From Cavia porcellus (Eukaryota; Chordata; Mammalia; Rodentia; Caviidae): a stretch of 64,000 nucleotides of DNA. The translations under genes and the position numbers were made by a program. The stretch's first letter is position 1. The number at the start of each line of letters is the position of its first letter. Under the pieces are notes generated by a model. The model was given only the letters and a program-made list of their open reading frames with translations, searched no databases and was not told the origin of the DNA. Below are positions 1 through 12,282 of the stretch, in pieces. The DNA lies in contig NW_026947486.1 of NCBI RefSeq assembly GCF_034190915.1, positions 27,005,344-27,069,343 on the forward strand. Direction: 5' to 3'.

Positions 1-640
1 TAACGAGACAACACAGTAACCATGATAGAACTCCTTATACAGAAGTTTTATGTGTCTGTTTAATTTTATGTGTCTGTAGGAATATGTTTTGTTCTGTCAT
101 GCTTTGTTCTGCTTCTCCCTCTACTATAGAAAGGATAGAAACACATATTAAGACTCATGCTTGCATAAAAACTATAAACAGTTTATGAGAATTGATCTCA
201 TGACACATGACAAAATGAACAAATACTTTGAAGGAAAGAAAAGGCACTACAGTTCTCAGTGCTGACTCTGTAGCATCATGATGTGAAATCCAGCGATACT
301 ATTATTCTTTGTTCAGAGTGATTTTAGTCTGCTTTGGTTTGCATAATCTCAACATAAATGAAGATATGGATAAATGCATGTATGTTCAAGAGTATAGGAT
401 GATAACCATGCTACTAAGTTTTTATTAGATAACTGAACAGAGCTATTTGCAGTCTCACTGTTTGATTTTCCATTTATATGTTCCACTTTTGTAGCTTGAA
501 CAACTATTTGTAAGAGGACAATATGTAAGTATCAACAAGTGATTTATTATTGTTTATTTCTTCTTTGAAAGTATGTATTATTTCTACCCATTTTCTGTTT
601 TGTTTTGTCTTTCTTTAAATAAAATTTTTTAAAAGATAAA
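1..640 (+). mobile_element. LINE-1 3' UTR, cut by window start
   Basis: Non-coding 3' UTR of a plus-strand L1, ending in AAATAAAATTTTTT near 617-633. Its text parallels the 3' UTR at 3480-4428, including a shared stretch on AAACAGTTTATGAGAATTGA and a repeated block of the type GAACAACTATTTGTAAGAGG. No coding remnant is visible, and the 5' part lies outside the window. Assignment to L1 is firm because the same sequence follows ORF2 C-terminal code elsewhere in the window; the subfamily is not determined. Confidence 0.75.
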
Positions 641-661
641 AATATTGGAATGACCATCAGT

Positions 662-1033
662 TGTTATGGTTTGTGTCTGGATGTTCCATGGAAGCCTCAT
701 GGAAACATGGTGACATGTTTCTAGAGTTTGGGAATGATTTATGGTCCAGTGCTGGGATTGTGGGTGTCAGTGCTACATCCATATGGGTGTGGCATATGTA
801 CAATATAAGAGACAGAAACAGTCTTCTGTTTGTGCTCCTCCCTGTTTTCTCTTGTTGCTTTTGCTATCTTCCACCACCCTGAACTGTTGTGTCACTGCCA
901 TGTGTTGCTCTGCCTTAGAGCCAGCTGATTATGGACTGGAAACTCCAGAAAGTGTGAGCTAAATAAACCTTTCTTTCTTTAATTTTGTGTGTCAGGTATT
1001 TGTACCAGACAAGAGAATAAAGTAATGAACACA
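662..1033 (+). mobile_element. Solo LTR, MaLR-like (ERVL-MaLR type)
   Basis: A 372-bp segment starting TGTTATGG and ending CA, with an AATAAA signal at 962-967 in the typical 'gtgagctAAATAAACCTTTC' context of MaLR LTRs. Flanks give a 5-bp near-duplication (TCAGT at 657-661, CCAGT at 1034-1038), the size expected for this class. No internal retroviral sequence adjoins it, so it is a solo LTR. Short open frames inside are chance. The exact subfamily cannot be named from sequence alone. Confidence 0.6.
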
Positions 1034-1038
1034 CCAGT

Positions 1039-1865
1039 AAAATTGTTTTTCAAGAAATGTTACTATTTCTTTAGAGTCTGAAAGTACTAAAAGTCGGATA
1101 CTTGGTTCTACATATAGTGTTATAAAAGAAATAAACAAAGATGAACCAAAATGTGTCATTTTTCACACCAGTCTCAGAATGAAAATTAGACAACTAGTTC
1201 ATATTTACATAACTTTCACCCCGTAAGGAGAAAGACACAAATGCACAATAGATAAACGAATACAAATATGTTATGTTGGAACAAATTTAAAAAGCTGGAG
1301 TACCTGTATGAGTTGCAGAAAATTAGTCTTCAGAGCTAAGAAATTATTTCCACATTGTTTCTAAGGCAAAGACAAATCTCAAGATCATCTAATGAAAAAA
1401 TAATACTATCCTAAAGTGGCATTAATCATTTTTATATTGAATGGAAATTGGAAGTTTAATGACATTTTAATTAGAAAAAATTCACTCCACAGATGGCAAT
1501 GATGAGTGTAATCAAAATATGTTATATGGATGTGCAAACATGCCACCATATAACTTCTTATTTTGTACTACCAACATGCAACAAAAATACTTTTAAATTA
1601 TTGTCTGTGAAAAGAAACAGCTGATAGACTTTATAAGATTATAGGACAGAGCTAAAAGTGTCCCTGGTTTGCCTGTATTCATCCCAGCCCAAGTAGACTG
1701 GGTTTTCTTTATTAAAAAAAAAAACAGCAGACTATTCTTTTACTAATGAAGTTGTATAAAATATTTTAATATGTATATTTTGTTTTTAATATCTATATAA
1801 TAATATATTGCAATGTTTCGTCATTTAGTAATGTTTCTGGTTTTGATTTTGTTAGTTTTATTTTT
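1039..1865. other. Unassigned AT-rich stretch
   Basis: No reading frame, SINE or LTR signature recognised. It holds an A-run at 1712-1723 and alternating AT-rich text near 1755-1810. It may be very old repeat or unique spacer. Confidence 0.5.
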
Positions 1866-1869
1866 ACCC

Positions 1870-3327
1870 TAATGTAATTTTTAAGTTTTACATTTTACTA
1901 GTACATGTTTGCAGCACATAATGGTTACATTCATTGTGGGGAATTGATACATGTACATAACAATCTCAATAATAATCCCTTTCTCCCACTACCCTGTTTT
2001 TGCCATCATCAGATTCATGTTTTCCTTCATGGATCCGTATACAGCTAGTTATCATACATACTGATTAACAATCAGATGCATAGGCCAAACACTTTAAAAT
2101 CACCTAAGACAGATATACTAAATCAAGATACACTTTTAGATACTTTGTCCATGTTTGAATACAATAATGTTTTTCTCCCTTTTTTCCTATTATTTGTATT
2201 TTATTTTGCATTTAATTTCCCTATTGAGTTTCTCATATAAGAACCATGTGATATTTAAGCTTGTGTGTCTGATTTACTTCACTTAACATTATCATCTCAA
2301 AGTGCACACATTTTCTTCATTAAATAACTCAAAGTGCATATATTTTCTTCATTTATCATCTCAAAGTGAGTACATACTCCTACAAGTGACCAAGGTTTAT
2401 CTTTCTTTATGGCAGAGAAGTACTCTATTATGCATAAAGAGCATTTCATTTATCCATGCATCTGTGGATAGCACACAGGTTACTTCAAACCTATTATGAT
2501 TTGCTGCTATAAACATGGATATGTGTACTTCACTGTGATATGACATCTTTAACTCTTTGGGGAAGATACCTAGAATGAAAATAGCTGAGTCAAATAGAAT
2601 TTCTATTTTTAGCTTTTTGAGGAGTGTCTGTATTGAGTTCCACCATGATCGTATCAGTTTATACTCTCACCAACAATAAGGTGTACATTTTTCTCCCTGC
2701 AGCCTTATCAACATTTTTTATTGGTTGATTTCTTGATGATATTCATTGTTTTTGTAGTGAGAGGTACTCACAATGTTGCTTTCAATTGCGTTTCTTGAAT
2801 GAGCAGCGATGTTAAACTTTTTTTCATGTATTTATTGGCCTTTTGTACTACTTCTGAGAAGCATCTATTCATTTCAGATGTTCATTTTAATTGAGTCTTC
2901 AAATTTGAGGTTTAATCTTTTATGTTCTTTGTATCATTTAGATATTTGTCCTCTGTCTGTCGAGTAGCTATCAAATTAGTTTTTCCACTCTGTGGCTCAT
3001 CTCTTAAGTACTGTTTAAAAACTTTTTAATTTGATGTGATCCCATTTGTTCAATATTGGTATTACTTTGTGCAATTGTAACTCAGTATAGAAATCTTTGC
3101 CTACATCTATGTCTTCAGGGTTTTACCTATTTTGTCTTCCAACAGATTAAAATGTTTCTATGCCTATGTTTAGATCTTCAATCCATTTTTCTCTCAGTTT
3201 AGTGCATAGTGAGAAACACGGGTCTGAGTTCCATCTTTGACATGTGGATAGTGAGTTATTCCACAGCCACTTGTTAAAGAAGCTGTCTTTTCTCCAGCAA
3301 AAGAATTTGCCCCATTCATCTAATATA
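1870..3327 (-). mobile_element. Older LINE-1, 3' UTR plus ORF2 C-terminus
   Basis: Read on the minus strand, 3327 down to about 2300 gives the decayed C-terminal part of L1 ORF2 (the 'DEWGKF' start, then text matching the terminal cysteine-rich area), followed by a 3' UTR to about 1870. It is interrupted by many stops and lacks everything upstream. The same older 3' UTR type recurs at 7531-7975 (shared TAGTACATGTTTGCAG, and a 'TGTACATGTACATAA'-like block). It ends head-on against a plus-strand L1 at about 3328. Confidence 0.65.
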
Positions 3328-4428
3328 AGGTACTGGAGTACTACTCAGCTATAAAGAATAATCACATTGAGATATTTATAAGTAAATGAATGCAACTTGA
3401 GACTATACTCATAAGTGAAATAAATCAAACTTACATGTGTAAATGCCATATTATCTCCCTAGTGTAAGAAATGATAAGTGTACATAAGATACAAAATCCT
3501 CACTAAATACAGTGAAAGGATAAGAATCTGCTCAAAGGGGAAAAGATAATATCTCAGAGAAATGAAGGAAAAAGAAAATGGAAGGAAAAAAAAATCTAAA
3601 TTTATATAAACACACGTAGCATAGCTAAAATGATTGTGCTACAAATTCTGTAAGTGCTTGGAACAAAAAGTTAACATTAATAGGATTGGAACAATTTTGC
3701 ATGCTTGTGTCTAGCGATCCAAGGAACTCTTGAAGTTCATTATGTAAAATAACAACCCTAATTATGTTCCTACTGCCTTACTTTTCAGGCCTATATTATC
3801 ATTGTTTGGGACTCTTTACTATTGTTATTTATTTGTCTTTTTTGTTTCCTGCTTTTCTAGTAACTTGTTTTATTTTGCTTTGTTTCTCCCTCTAATACAG
3901 AAAGGTTAGGTATACCTGTAGAGACCTATACATGCATAGAACTTTTAAACAGTTTACAAGAATCAATTATATTATGCATGGCAAAATGAACAGCTACTTT
4001 GAAGAAAAAGAGACATTATGGTATCCATTGCTGACTCCATATCATCAGCTGTGAAATTCAGTAATGCTTTTATTCTTTTTTCAGAGTCATTTTAGTCTGC
4101 TTTGTATTGTTTAATTTCAACATACTTGAAGGTATGGACAGCTATTTCGAAGAGAACAAGAGACATTATGGAAACCATTGTTGATTTTCCTATTGTCTGG
4201 TACTGAAGGCCTTTAATGCTTTCATTCTCTGTTCACATCAGCTTAATACTATTTTGTTTTGTATGAATTCATTGTGTGTGAAGATATGGACAACTATTTA
4301 GAAGAAAACAAGAAGCATTATGATAACCACTGTAGATCTCCTGTTGTCTCGCTTTGAAATTTGCGTCATTTATATTATTTTATTCTATTCTGCTTTGTTT
4401 TACTCTCTTTAAAATAAAAAAAAATATA
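3328..4428 (+). mobile_element. LINE-1 3' end: ORF2 tail and repeated 3' UTR
   Basis: The first 150 bp encode the end of ORF2 (sequence around GGAGTACTACTCAGCTATAA). The 3' UTR follows and ends in an AAAATAAAAAAAAATA tail at 4411-4426. Three related blocks of the form GGACAGCTATTT..GAAGA..ACAAGAGACATTATGG occur at about 3984, 4134 and 4284, i.e. every 150 bp, so this UTR is internally repetitive. Confidence 0.75.
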
Positions 4429-4429
4429 T

Positions 4430-5292
4430 GAAAACAATATATAAGGTACTGGGATATGCCTGGAGTTGTTTCTGCATCCTGAGTGTTAATGCTGTATCTT
4501 GTTATGCTACTGAATTTGGTTATTCATCCTGGGAATCTTTTGGTGGGGCTTTTTGGGTAGATCATCTATGTAGAGAATTGTGTCATCTGCAAATAATGAT
4601 AATTGAACATTTTCCTTTCTTTCTTTTCCATATCACTTTTTTCTTTCTCTTATTTAATTGCGCTAATATTTTATGAGCTAACTTGAATAGGAAGAGTGAT
4701 AGTGAAAATTCTTGTTTTCTTCCTGAATCTAGAGGGAAAGCTTTGAGGTTCTCTCCATTTAGTATAATGTTGGGCATTGGTTTGTCATGGATGGTTTTTA
4801 TCAGACTGAGATAAAGACCTTCTATTCCTAATTTTTCTGGATTTTAAAAATTATTTTTTAAACCATGAATGAATGTTGGGTTTTGTCGAATGCTTTTTCT
4901 GCATCTGTTGAGACAATTATGTGATTTTTGTCCTTGATTCTCTTTATGTGGTGCATTATATTTACTGATTTGCATATGTTGAACCAGCCCTGTGGAATGA
5001 ATGCTACTTGATCATGATGTATGAGCTTTTTGATAATTTGCTGCCTTTTGTTTGCCAGTGTCTTATTGAGAATTTTCTGAGGCTAGAATCATTAAAGATA
5101 TTGGCATGTGGTTCTCTTTTCTGGTTTGAGAACCAGGCTGGTAATCACTTCCAGAACCAAGATTAGGAGACCAGTTTCCCTTTCAATTGCATTAAAATGT
5201 ATGAGGAGTATGGTCATTAGATCCTCTCTAAACTTCTTTAGAATTTAGAAAAGAATCCATCAGTACTAGGGATTTTCTTAGTTGATAGGTTT
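4430..5292 (-). mobile_element. LINE-1 ORF2 reverse transcriptase segment
   Basis: Minus-strand translation gives the RT core with an intact FADD catalytic motif (4582-4593) and neighbouring SLFADDTILYID-type sequence. Stops and small indels prevent any long frame. The element continues at 5673-7530, interrupted by an inserted L1 3' UTR. Confidence 0.75.
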
Positions 5293-5672
5293 TTAAAAAA
5301 ATTATCTCAAAAAGCAACTGGGATGGGGAAAGGAGAAAGAAGGAAGGAAAAATAAGAAAGGCATAAATTTGTACATATACATAAAATAGTTTAATGATTA
5401 TACTACTAATTGTATTAGTTTTTGGAAAAGAACCATAAATACTCATATCATTAGATCAATTTTGCATGTATATATTTGGTAATCTAAGCAACCCATTTGA
5501 AGGTAACAATATGCAATATTGCAACCATTGTTAAATTCATATCATCTTGTTTTGAAAACTTATACTGTTACTGTTTTGGGTTTGTTGTGGTGGTTTGTTT
5601 GTCTCTTTTGCTTTTTATTTTTTTTGTGTGTGCTTTTCTCTTGAATATAAATGAATAAATATATTTCCCTTT
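5293..5672 (+). mobile_element. Short LINE-1 3' UTR insertion
   Basis: Plus-strand A/G-rich start (GGGATGGGGAAAGGAGAAAG) followed by L1 3' UTR text related to 25390-25735. It splits the minus-strand ORF2 of the host L1. Boundaries are by loss and recovery of host similarity; I could not identify a clear target-site duplication. Confidence 0.55.
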
Positions 5673-7530
5673 AATTTTGATACTAGATTATTCAGGATTT
5701 TGTTTCTTCAGCATTGGCATTTCATATGTATATAAGAATTTATCCATTTCTTCTCAATTTTTCCTTGTATAAGATCACAAATTCTCAACATCGCTATTGC
5801 TAATCTGGATTTCACCCGAATCTTGGGATTTTGCCTTCTTGATTTCTAATTGCATGGATTTGGATTTTTTTTCCCTTATCTCAGTAAATTTGTCCCAGGA
5901 TTTTTCTATTTGTTTCAGTCTTTTGTAGGACCAACTGTAATTCTTTGATTGTTTGTATGGCATTTTAGTCTTGTTTCATTAATTTCTGCTCTGATCTTTA
6001 TAGTTTCCTTCTCTTACTAGCTTTGCTTTTGGATTGTTTTTGTTATTCTTGAACTTTGAAATGTATGACTTGGTTGTGTACTTGAGCTCACTCTCTTTTT
6101 CTCAAGCAGGAATTCACTCCTAAAAGCCTCCCTTTTAGGACTTTGTGCATTGTGTCCCACAAGTTCTGGTATATCATAGCAGCATTGTAGAAACCAGTTT
6201 CTTCTTTAATTTCATCTCCATCCCATTGATCATTTAAGAGGGCATTATTGTGTTTCTATGTGTTTGCATTCTTTCTGTGATGTCTTTTCCTACTGATTTT
6301 TAATTTCATTGGAGTATGATCTCATAACATGCATTGAATGATTTTGATACTTTTGTATTTACTAAGCGTATTTTATGGACCAGTATGTGGTCTCTTTTGG
6401 CAACAGTCCTATGGTCAGCTGAGAAGAATTTTTAATTCTGTTTTTGATGGATGGAACTGTTTGTTGATATCTATTAAGTCCAGTTCTTTTAAGGTTTGGC
6501 TCAATTCTGACATTGCTTTTCTGATTTTTTTGTCTGATTGATCTGTGCCCCATTGTAATTGTGTTGCTGTTTATCTGATTTTTCACGTGCATTAGCAAAT
6601 GTTTTATGAAGTTCTTTGCACTGGATTTTGATGGACATATGTTATAATTCTTACCTTTTCCTGTTGAATTGCTCCCTTAACCTATTTGTGTTGAATTATT
6701 TTGTGTCTTCTGAACATTCTTGTCTTAAAATGCACTTTTCCTGGGATTAGGAGAGCAACTCCTTTTTTTTCCCCTGTGTTCCTGTTACATACACTATTGT
6801 TTTTTGTCCTTTGAGATTTTAACCTGTGAGTTTCATTTTGGGTTAACTGACTTTCTTGTACATTGCATATTGTTTGGTTTGTTTCTTGATCCATTTTCCC
6901 AACCCATGTCTTTCAACTGGGAAGCTGAGACCATACACACTGAAAGTTTTTATTGAGAGGTATTGATTTATTCCTGTCTTACCATTAGTTTTCTGTTGCT
7001 GATCTCCTCATTGTTGCATTTTTCCTCAGCTGTTCATTCTTTTCCTTAGCTGCTGTATACATTCTTTTTGACTAATTGGTATTGTTGGCTTCATTGTCTC
7101 TTTCTAGGAAACCTTAGACAATTTTATGAAATGCTGACTTGGTGATCATGAATTTCTTGTGGTGTTTCTTGTCATAGAAAATACCTTATTTCACATTCAA
7201 TTTTAAAGGAAAGCTTTGTAGGTGACATTAGTGAGGATTGGAAGTTGTTATAGGGCTTTACATACTTTATTCTAAGTCCTCCTTGGCCTCTCAGATTTTG
7301 ATAGAAAAGTCTGCTGTGATTCTACTGGGTTTATTTTGGGTGTGGTTCATTGGTTATCTTTAAAGGTTTTGAAGACTTCTAGAATTTTGAATACAATGTG
7401 GCATGGTGTATTTCTCTTTTGGTCATGGGTATCTGGAATTCTATATACCTTACTTTTATGTATGTTTATGTATTTCTATGTATTGAGGTAGGTTTCTGCC
7501 ATTATTTCTGTGAACACCTTTTTTAATGTG
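5673..7530 (-). mobile_element. LINE-1 ORF2 N-part, endonuclease and ORF1 C-part
   Basis: Continuation of the minus-strand L1 from 4430. Going rightwards one passes the RT N-terminus, the endonuclease region, and at about 7100-7530 the ORF1 C-terminal domain (text matching 'ADFS..TIKS', here as a degraded copy). It is 5'-truncated near 7530 where a different L1 3' end begins. All frames are broken. Confidence 0.65.
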
Positions 7531-7968
7531 ATATTTTAGTAGTACATGTTTGCAGTACCCAATGAACACATTCATTTTGGAGAATTTGTACATGTACATA
7601 AAATATCTTAATTCTTTTGGGGGGAGGTTTTATTCCCTTCCACTTCTTCAACCATTGTTCCCCGTTTATTTGCCAAATTCTATTTCTGTTTTATTATTTC
7701 CACTATTTATTTGCTTAAAACCCCTTTTGCCTTCCTATCCTGCCTCTTCTCCATCTCGTTTTCCCCTTCCCATTTGAAACAATTCTGTCTGCTTTCTAAT
7801 ATCTAGCCTCTGTGTTGTTCCTTACTTGGTCTTTGGGCTTCTCACACAAGGGAAATAATGCAATATTTAAACTGTGTGTCTGATTTATTTCATTTAAAAT
7901 TATAATTCCAATGTATATCTGTATACCTAAAAATCCCTCGAGTTTGTCATTTTATTAACAGACTAGTA

Positions 7969-7971
<3 letters not shown>
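7531..7971 (-). mobile_element. Older LINE-1 3' end
   Basis: Minus-strand 3' terminal L1 sequence of the same older type as 1870-2300. The shared block around TAGTACATGTTTGCAG and the 'TTTCTCACACAAGGGAAATAATGC' context identify it. No coding content survives. Confidence 0.55.

Positions 7972-7972
<1 letters not shown>

Positions 7973-8011
<39 letters not shown>
7973..8011. repeat. (TA)n microsatellite
   Basis: About 19 uninterrupted TA units, seen directly, lying between two L1 fragments. Confidence 0.95.
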
Positions 8012-8012
<1 letters not shown>

Positions 8013-8014
8013 CA

Positions 8015-8331
8015 GTTTTTGACCATTTGATATGACATTAACTATTGGTCTGTCATAGATGGTTTTTTTCAGATTGAAACAAAACTTATATTCCAATTTT
8101 CTGTAGCATTTTTATTATGAAGTGATGTTGGAATTTGTCAAATGCTTTTTCTACATCTGTTGAAATAATCCTGCGATTTTTGCCTTTGATTCTACTGATA
8201 TAGTGTTTTATATTATTGATTTTAATATATTGGTCCATTTCTGAATCTCTGGACTGAAACCTACTTGATAATGTTGTATAATCTTGAAGATTTTTGGCTT
8301 TTTTGTTTGCCATATCTTACTGAGGGTTTTT
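8015..8331 (-). mobile_element. Host LINE-1 ORF2 (RT), left part
   Basis: Minus-strand RT sequence (around 'STDVEKAFDKFQHHF'). It ends at the left target-site duplication TTACTGAGGGTTTTT (8317-8331) and resumes at 14349 with TTAGTGAGAGTTTTT. The same L1 continues after further insertions to 21517, so it is the outermost layer of the nested stack. Confidence 0.7.
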
Positions 8332-9023
8332 TAATTAAAAAATTAAAAAACAAAGAAAGTAAGATAAAAGAGGACATAACAACATAATAACAGAGGTCAG
8401 AACAGAACAATTTAAGCAACATAGTGTTTTACCCCAAGATAACCCGACATAATAGTAGCTACCATAGTGTCTCTTTCCTTGAAATATTTGACTATAATTT
8501 CGTATATTATAGCATCAAACACAAAATGACAGTGAAAAACAATTCAAGAGAATGAAAGTATAACAGGATATTTAGAACCAAATAACAGAAAATGAACAAT
8601 TTTTTCTGTATTATCTCCTTGTATATAAAAAGTTTTGTTTATACTATCACATATAATAAAATCCAATAAGATACAACATGATAAACTGATGGAGACAGAG
8701 GAACAAAAACTTCATGGGACTTCAAAATAAGATGATATTATATTCAGCACTAGCTATTATATTGTCTTGTTTTCTTCAAAATAACTGTTCATACCATCAC
8801 AGAAAATAAAATCAAACAATCCAAAATAGAACCATTCCAATTAATGAAAACATTATAAGGCTACAAAGCAATATAATGAGGAATCATATTTACCACATAC
8901 TTTTATGTATTCTTACCCTTTCTTACACTAGGGAAACTATTCGGTATTTATACATGTGAGTTTCATTTATTTTGCTTACGAGTATGGTCTTAACCTGTGC
9001 CCATTTATTTGTCAATACCTCTC
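8332..9023 (-). mobile_element. 3' UTR of the twin-primed LINE-1
   Basis: Minus-strand 3' UTR, A-rich tail at 8332-8350, short type (no second UTR half). It ends at the insertion point of the half-L1 copy A, marked by TTATTTGTCAATACCTCTC (9005-9023). Confidence 0.75.
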
Positions 9024-10329
9024 TTTTTAAAAAAAATTTATTTAAGTAGAAAAAGAAAAAAGCAGACAAAGGCTACAAGTTATACAGATTTACAGAAAAA
9101 AAATGAACAGTAGGAAATCACTAGTTAATGGATTACATATTGTCATCTTAGAAATAATTGTTCAAGTTACAAAATTAAAGCTTATAAAGTGGACATTCCA
9201 ACAGTGAGACTGCAAACAGTTCTGCTCAATGATCCAAAAAAACTCAGTAATATTATTATCTATCTTATACACTTAAATATACATGCAGTTATATAGTTTA
9301 GAGCACTTTCTTTTCCTCTCTTTTGTACAATGACAATTACACACTCTGGGTTTTGTTGCTCCCACAGTTCTTATTACTTTTTTGGAAGAGAGTAGAACCC
9401 AATATGACATAACAGAACAGAGTCAGTCAAATCAAAAGGGTGGACATAATAGATAATGTAAAAGCATAATACAAGGTGATCAACAATGGTTACCATAATG
9501 CCTCCTGCTATCTCTAATAGAATTGCCTATATCATCAGTTATAATAAAATTGAAAAAAACAGTAAGAACAAAACTGGCAAAACTAAAACATTGGAGACAT
9601 TATAGGTCTTCAAAAGTAGATAATAGTCAAACAGAATGGGTGTCATAATGAATCCCACTATCTTCATAGCTGTTTCCTAAACTTTCGAACCTGGTACTAT
9701 CAAGGAAAACAGAGTAGAGTGACATCAGTCAAAACAAGATGGTGAGAGCAATACAGGGCTTTAAATCAAGATAATGGAAAGTCAAAGTGGGTTACTATAA
9801 TATATCCTGCTATTTTTAAATTTATTTTTCCCTTAATTAAAAGGATAAAAATAAAAAAGTAAATAATAAAATGGAGATTGAGATAAAAGAGGGCATAACA
9901 GCAAAACAGCGCAGATGAAAACATAATCATTTAAGCAAAATAGTGTTTCACCTCAAGATAATCCAGACATAAAAGTAGTTACCATATTGTCTCTTTCCTT
10001 GAAATCTTTGAGTATAACTTCGTATACTGTAGCATCAAATATATCAAAACAATGTAAAACCATTTAAGAGAATGACAGTATTACAGGGTATTTAGAATCG
10101 ACTAACAGAAAATGAACAATGGTTTCTGTATAATCTTCTTGTCTGTAAAAGTCTTTGCTTATACTATCATACTTAATAAAATCCAATAAAATACCACCTG
10201 TTTAGACCAATGGAGACAGAAGAACAAAAGCTTGATGAGACTTCAAAACAAGATGATACTAAATCAGTATTACCTCTTAAGATGTCATTTTCTCCAAAAT
10301 AGCTGTTCCTATCATACAATCTTCTCTGC

Positions 10330-11529
10330 CTCATTGAGCTCTTTTTCTGTCATTGGTTGTCAGTTTGTCTTCTTCATTTTGTTTTCTGCTCCATTCATTG
10401 TGGCCTCTCTGCCACTTCTTCTGGATTCTTTGTATTTTTCTTTTTTAGAATATCCTGCAGTATTCTCTGTAGAGTTGAATTGGTGATTGCATATTCCCCT
10501 AGTTCCTCTTTATCCTGGAAGCACCTTGTTTTTCCATCAATTTCCAGGGATAGTTGTGCAGGATATATCAATCTTGGCTGGAGATTATTATCTTTCAAAG
10601 CTTGAATTATTTCCCCCCATGCTCTTCATGATTTGATGGTTTGTGCTGAGAAGTCTGCTGTAATTCTGGTGGGTGTTCCCTTGTAAGTGTTCTGTTTCTT
10701 GTGTCTGACGGCTTTTAGTATTCTGTTCTTGTATTGGATTTCTGGACTTTTAATTATTATATGCCTGGGTGTTGCTCTGTTTGGGTTGTAGGTGGCTGGG
10801 GTCCTGTATGCTTCATACAACCGGGTATCTTTACCTTTTGCTAAATTAGGAAAATTCTCCTGGATTATTTCTGTAAGTAGCTTTTGTAGTTCATTTGTTT
10901 GTGTCCGTACTTCTTCTTTTATGTTCTTAATTCTTAAGTTATAGATCCTCTTTATCATCCTCTAGTCTTTGTATTATTGCTGTTTGTTTCTTTTTTATTT
11001 TTATTTTTTGGTCTTTTTCCTTTTTTTTTATTGGTACCAGGGATCAAACTCACGACTGCCTGCTTGCAAGGCAGGCACTTATGCCACTGAGCTAAATCCC
11101 CAGCCCCCTCTTTGTTATTTTTAAGAAGTTTTTCATTTCATTCCCCCATATGAAAAATCTGCCCTCCAGTTCAGATAATCTGTCCTTAGTTTCTTTCAAG
11201 CTGTTATGCCATTTTTGATAGAGTTTTTAGTTTCCTGGTAATCTCTTTGAACCTGCTTCACATATTCTATGCTTTTTTTTTTCTCCATCAAACAATTCTC
11301 CCCTCTTTTTCTGTTCTTCCATTCCACCATCTGTTTTTTCTTGGGTAGTGCTTAGAATTTCTCTAACTATTCTGCTTATGTCTAGCTTCAGGTCATTAAT
11401 AACTTCATTCCTGAACTTGTCTATGAGGCTCTGGAGATAGCACTTTATTTCTATTGGTGCTGTGTCTGCTATTGCCTCTTTCTCAGGATTGGCGGCTGAG
11501 GACCCTTTCTTGTTGCTGCCTCTTCCCAT
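10330..11529 (-). pseudogene. ORF1 of half-L1 copy A (broken)
   Basis: Starts with ATG at 11527-11529 (MGRGSNKKGSSA...). The first 100 codons match copy B closely, then the frame shifts in an A-run near 11275. An ID SINE splits the coiled-coil/RRM junction at 11004-11108. The RRM-like part (11-kDa stretch ending ADFSAQTIKS) is open at 10626-10958 and stops at the same in-frame TGA as copy B. The C-terminal domain resumes at 10598-10395. L1 ORF1p is an RNA-binding chaperone that trimerises through its coiled coil; this copy cannot encode it. Confidence 0.75.
11004..11108 (-). mobile_element. ID SINE inside half-L1 ORF1
   Basis: Minus-strand tRNA-derived SINE: on that strand it reads GGGGCTGGGGATTTAGCTCA, then the B-box region and a T-rich (plus) tail. 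It is flanked by TCTTTTTTATTTTTA (10989-11003) and TCTTTGTTATTTTTA (11109-11123), a 15-bp duplication with one mismatch. Copy B has the uninterrupted site. It is the youngest layer of the stack. Confidence 0.88.
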
Positions 11530-12282
11530 ATTCTTTGTTCCTTATATACAAGCATTTATAGGAGGCCCAGCTTCCTTCCCTGACAGCCACCATCTGATTG
11601 AATTGTTCCGGCTAGGTGTTCCCGCCCACTGCAGCACACCAGGAAGTTGCAGACCAGGCAGCCTATGTGGGGCCCCCTCCCCTCCAGGTAAATCTATCTT
11701 GAGGTGCTGGGACCTGGGCTGTGCTAGCTACTGGGTCTCAGCCAGCAGCGTCATGTAGGCTAGGCCCAGCTCACCAATCCTGCTTGAGAGGGGGATACGT
11801 GACAGAAGTCACTGCAGCGCCCTGTTCCCGCAAGTCTGCCCAGTCCCAGAATGTCCTCTGTTGGAGTCTCCTAGACCGTGGAAGAGTCCCAGTTTCTCTC
11901 ACTCACCGCAGGTCAATGCACAGCTCCCCGCCCGTCCTGCTTTCAACTCCATTCACCAATTCCTGTTTTCAGAGCTTTCGCTCGTCTCTCTCCCTGCCGA
12001 GCAGATGTAGATGCAGCAGTGGCGGCGGGAAACCCAAATCGTGGCTTCCAATGGTGCGGGCTCCAGCTTTCACACTGAAGCTTCTCTATTCCTGTTATAG
12101 CACCAGGATTGCATTCCCAGTTGGTTTCTCTCAGCCCAGTTCATTCTTGGGTCAGCAGGGCATATCTCCACTTGCTTATGATTCCTTACTCTGCACCACT
12201 ACTGAATTCTAAGCTGGGTCTTTCAGAGAGCCTCCATAGCTGCTGCTATCTGTCCACCATGTTCTCCTGGGGGGGAAAAAAC

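Larger units (their letters stand above)
9024..12282 (-). mobile_element. Half-L1 (HAL1-like) copy A, ORF2-less
   Basis: A 3.26-kb minus-strand element with a GC-rich 5' UTR (11530-12282), one ORF1 (about 10330-11529) and then directly an L1-type 3' UTR (9024-10330). No endonuclease, RT or cysteine-rich code lies between ORF1 and the 3' UTR. It interrupts a minus-strand L1 whose sequence resumes at 12283 with CTATTTGTAAATATCTC, repeating the left flank imperfectly, so it is a discrete insertion. The same organisation and ORF1/3' UTR junction occur in copy B. Lacking its own RT, it must have moved in trans. HAL1 is the known name for such ORF1-only L1 derivatives; membership of a named family is inference. 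Confidence 0.8.

Noticed and set aside
1870..4428. Twin-primed single L1 (minus then plus)
   Set aside because: The minus part runs past the position where the plus part starts and carries an older 3' UTR type, so these are two insertions.
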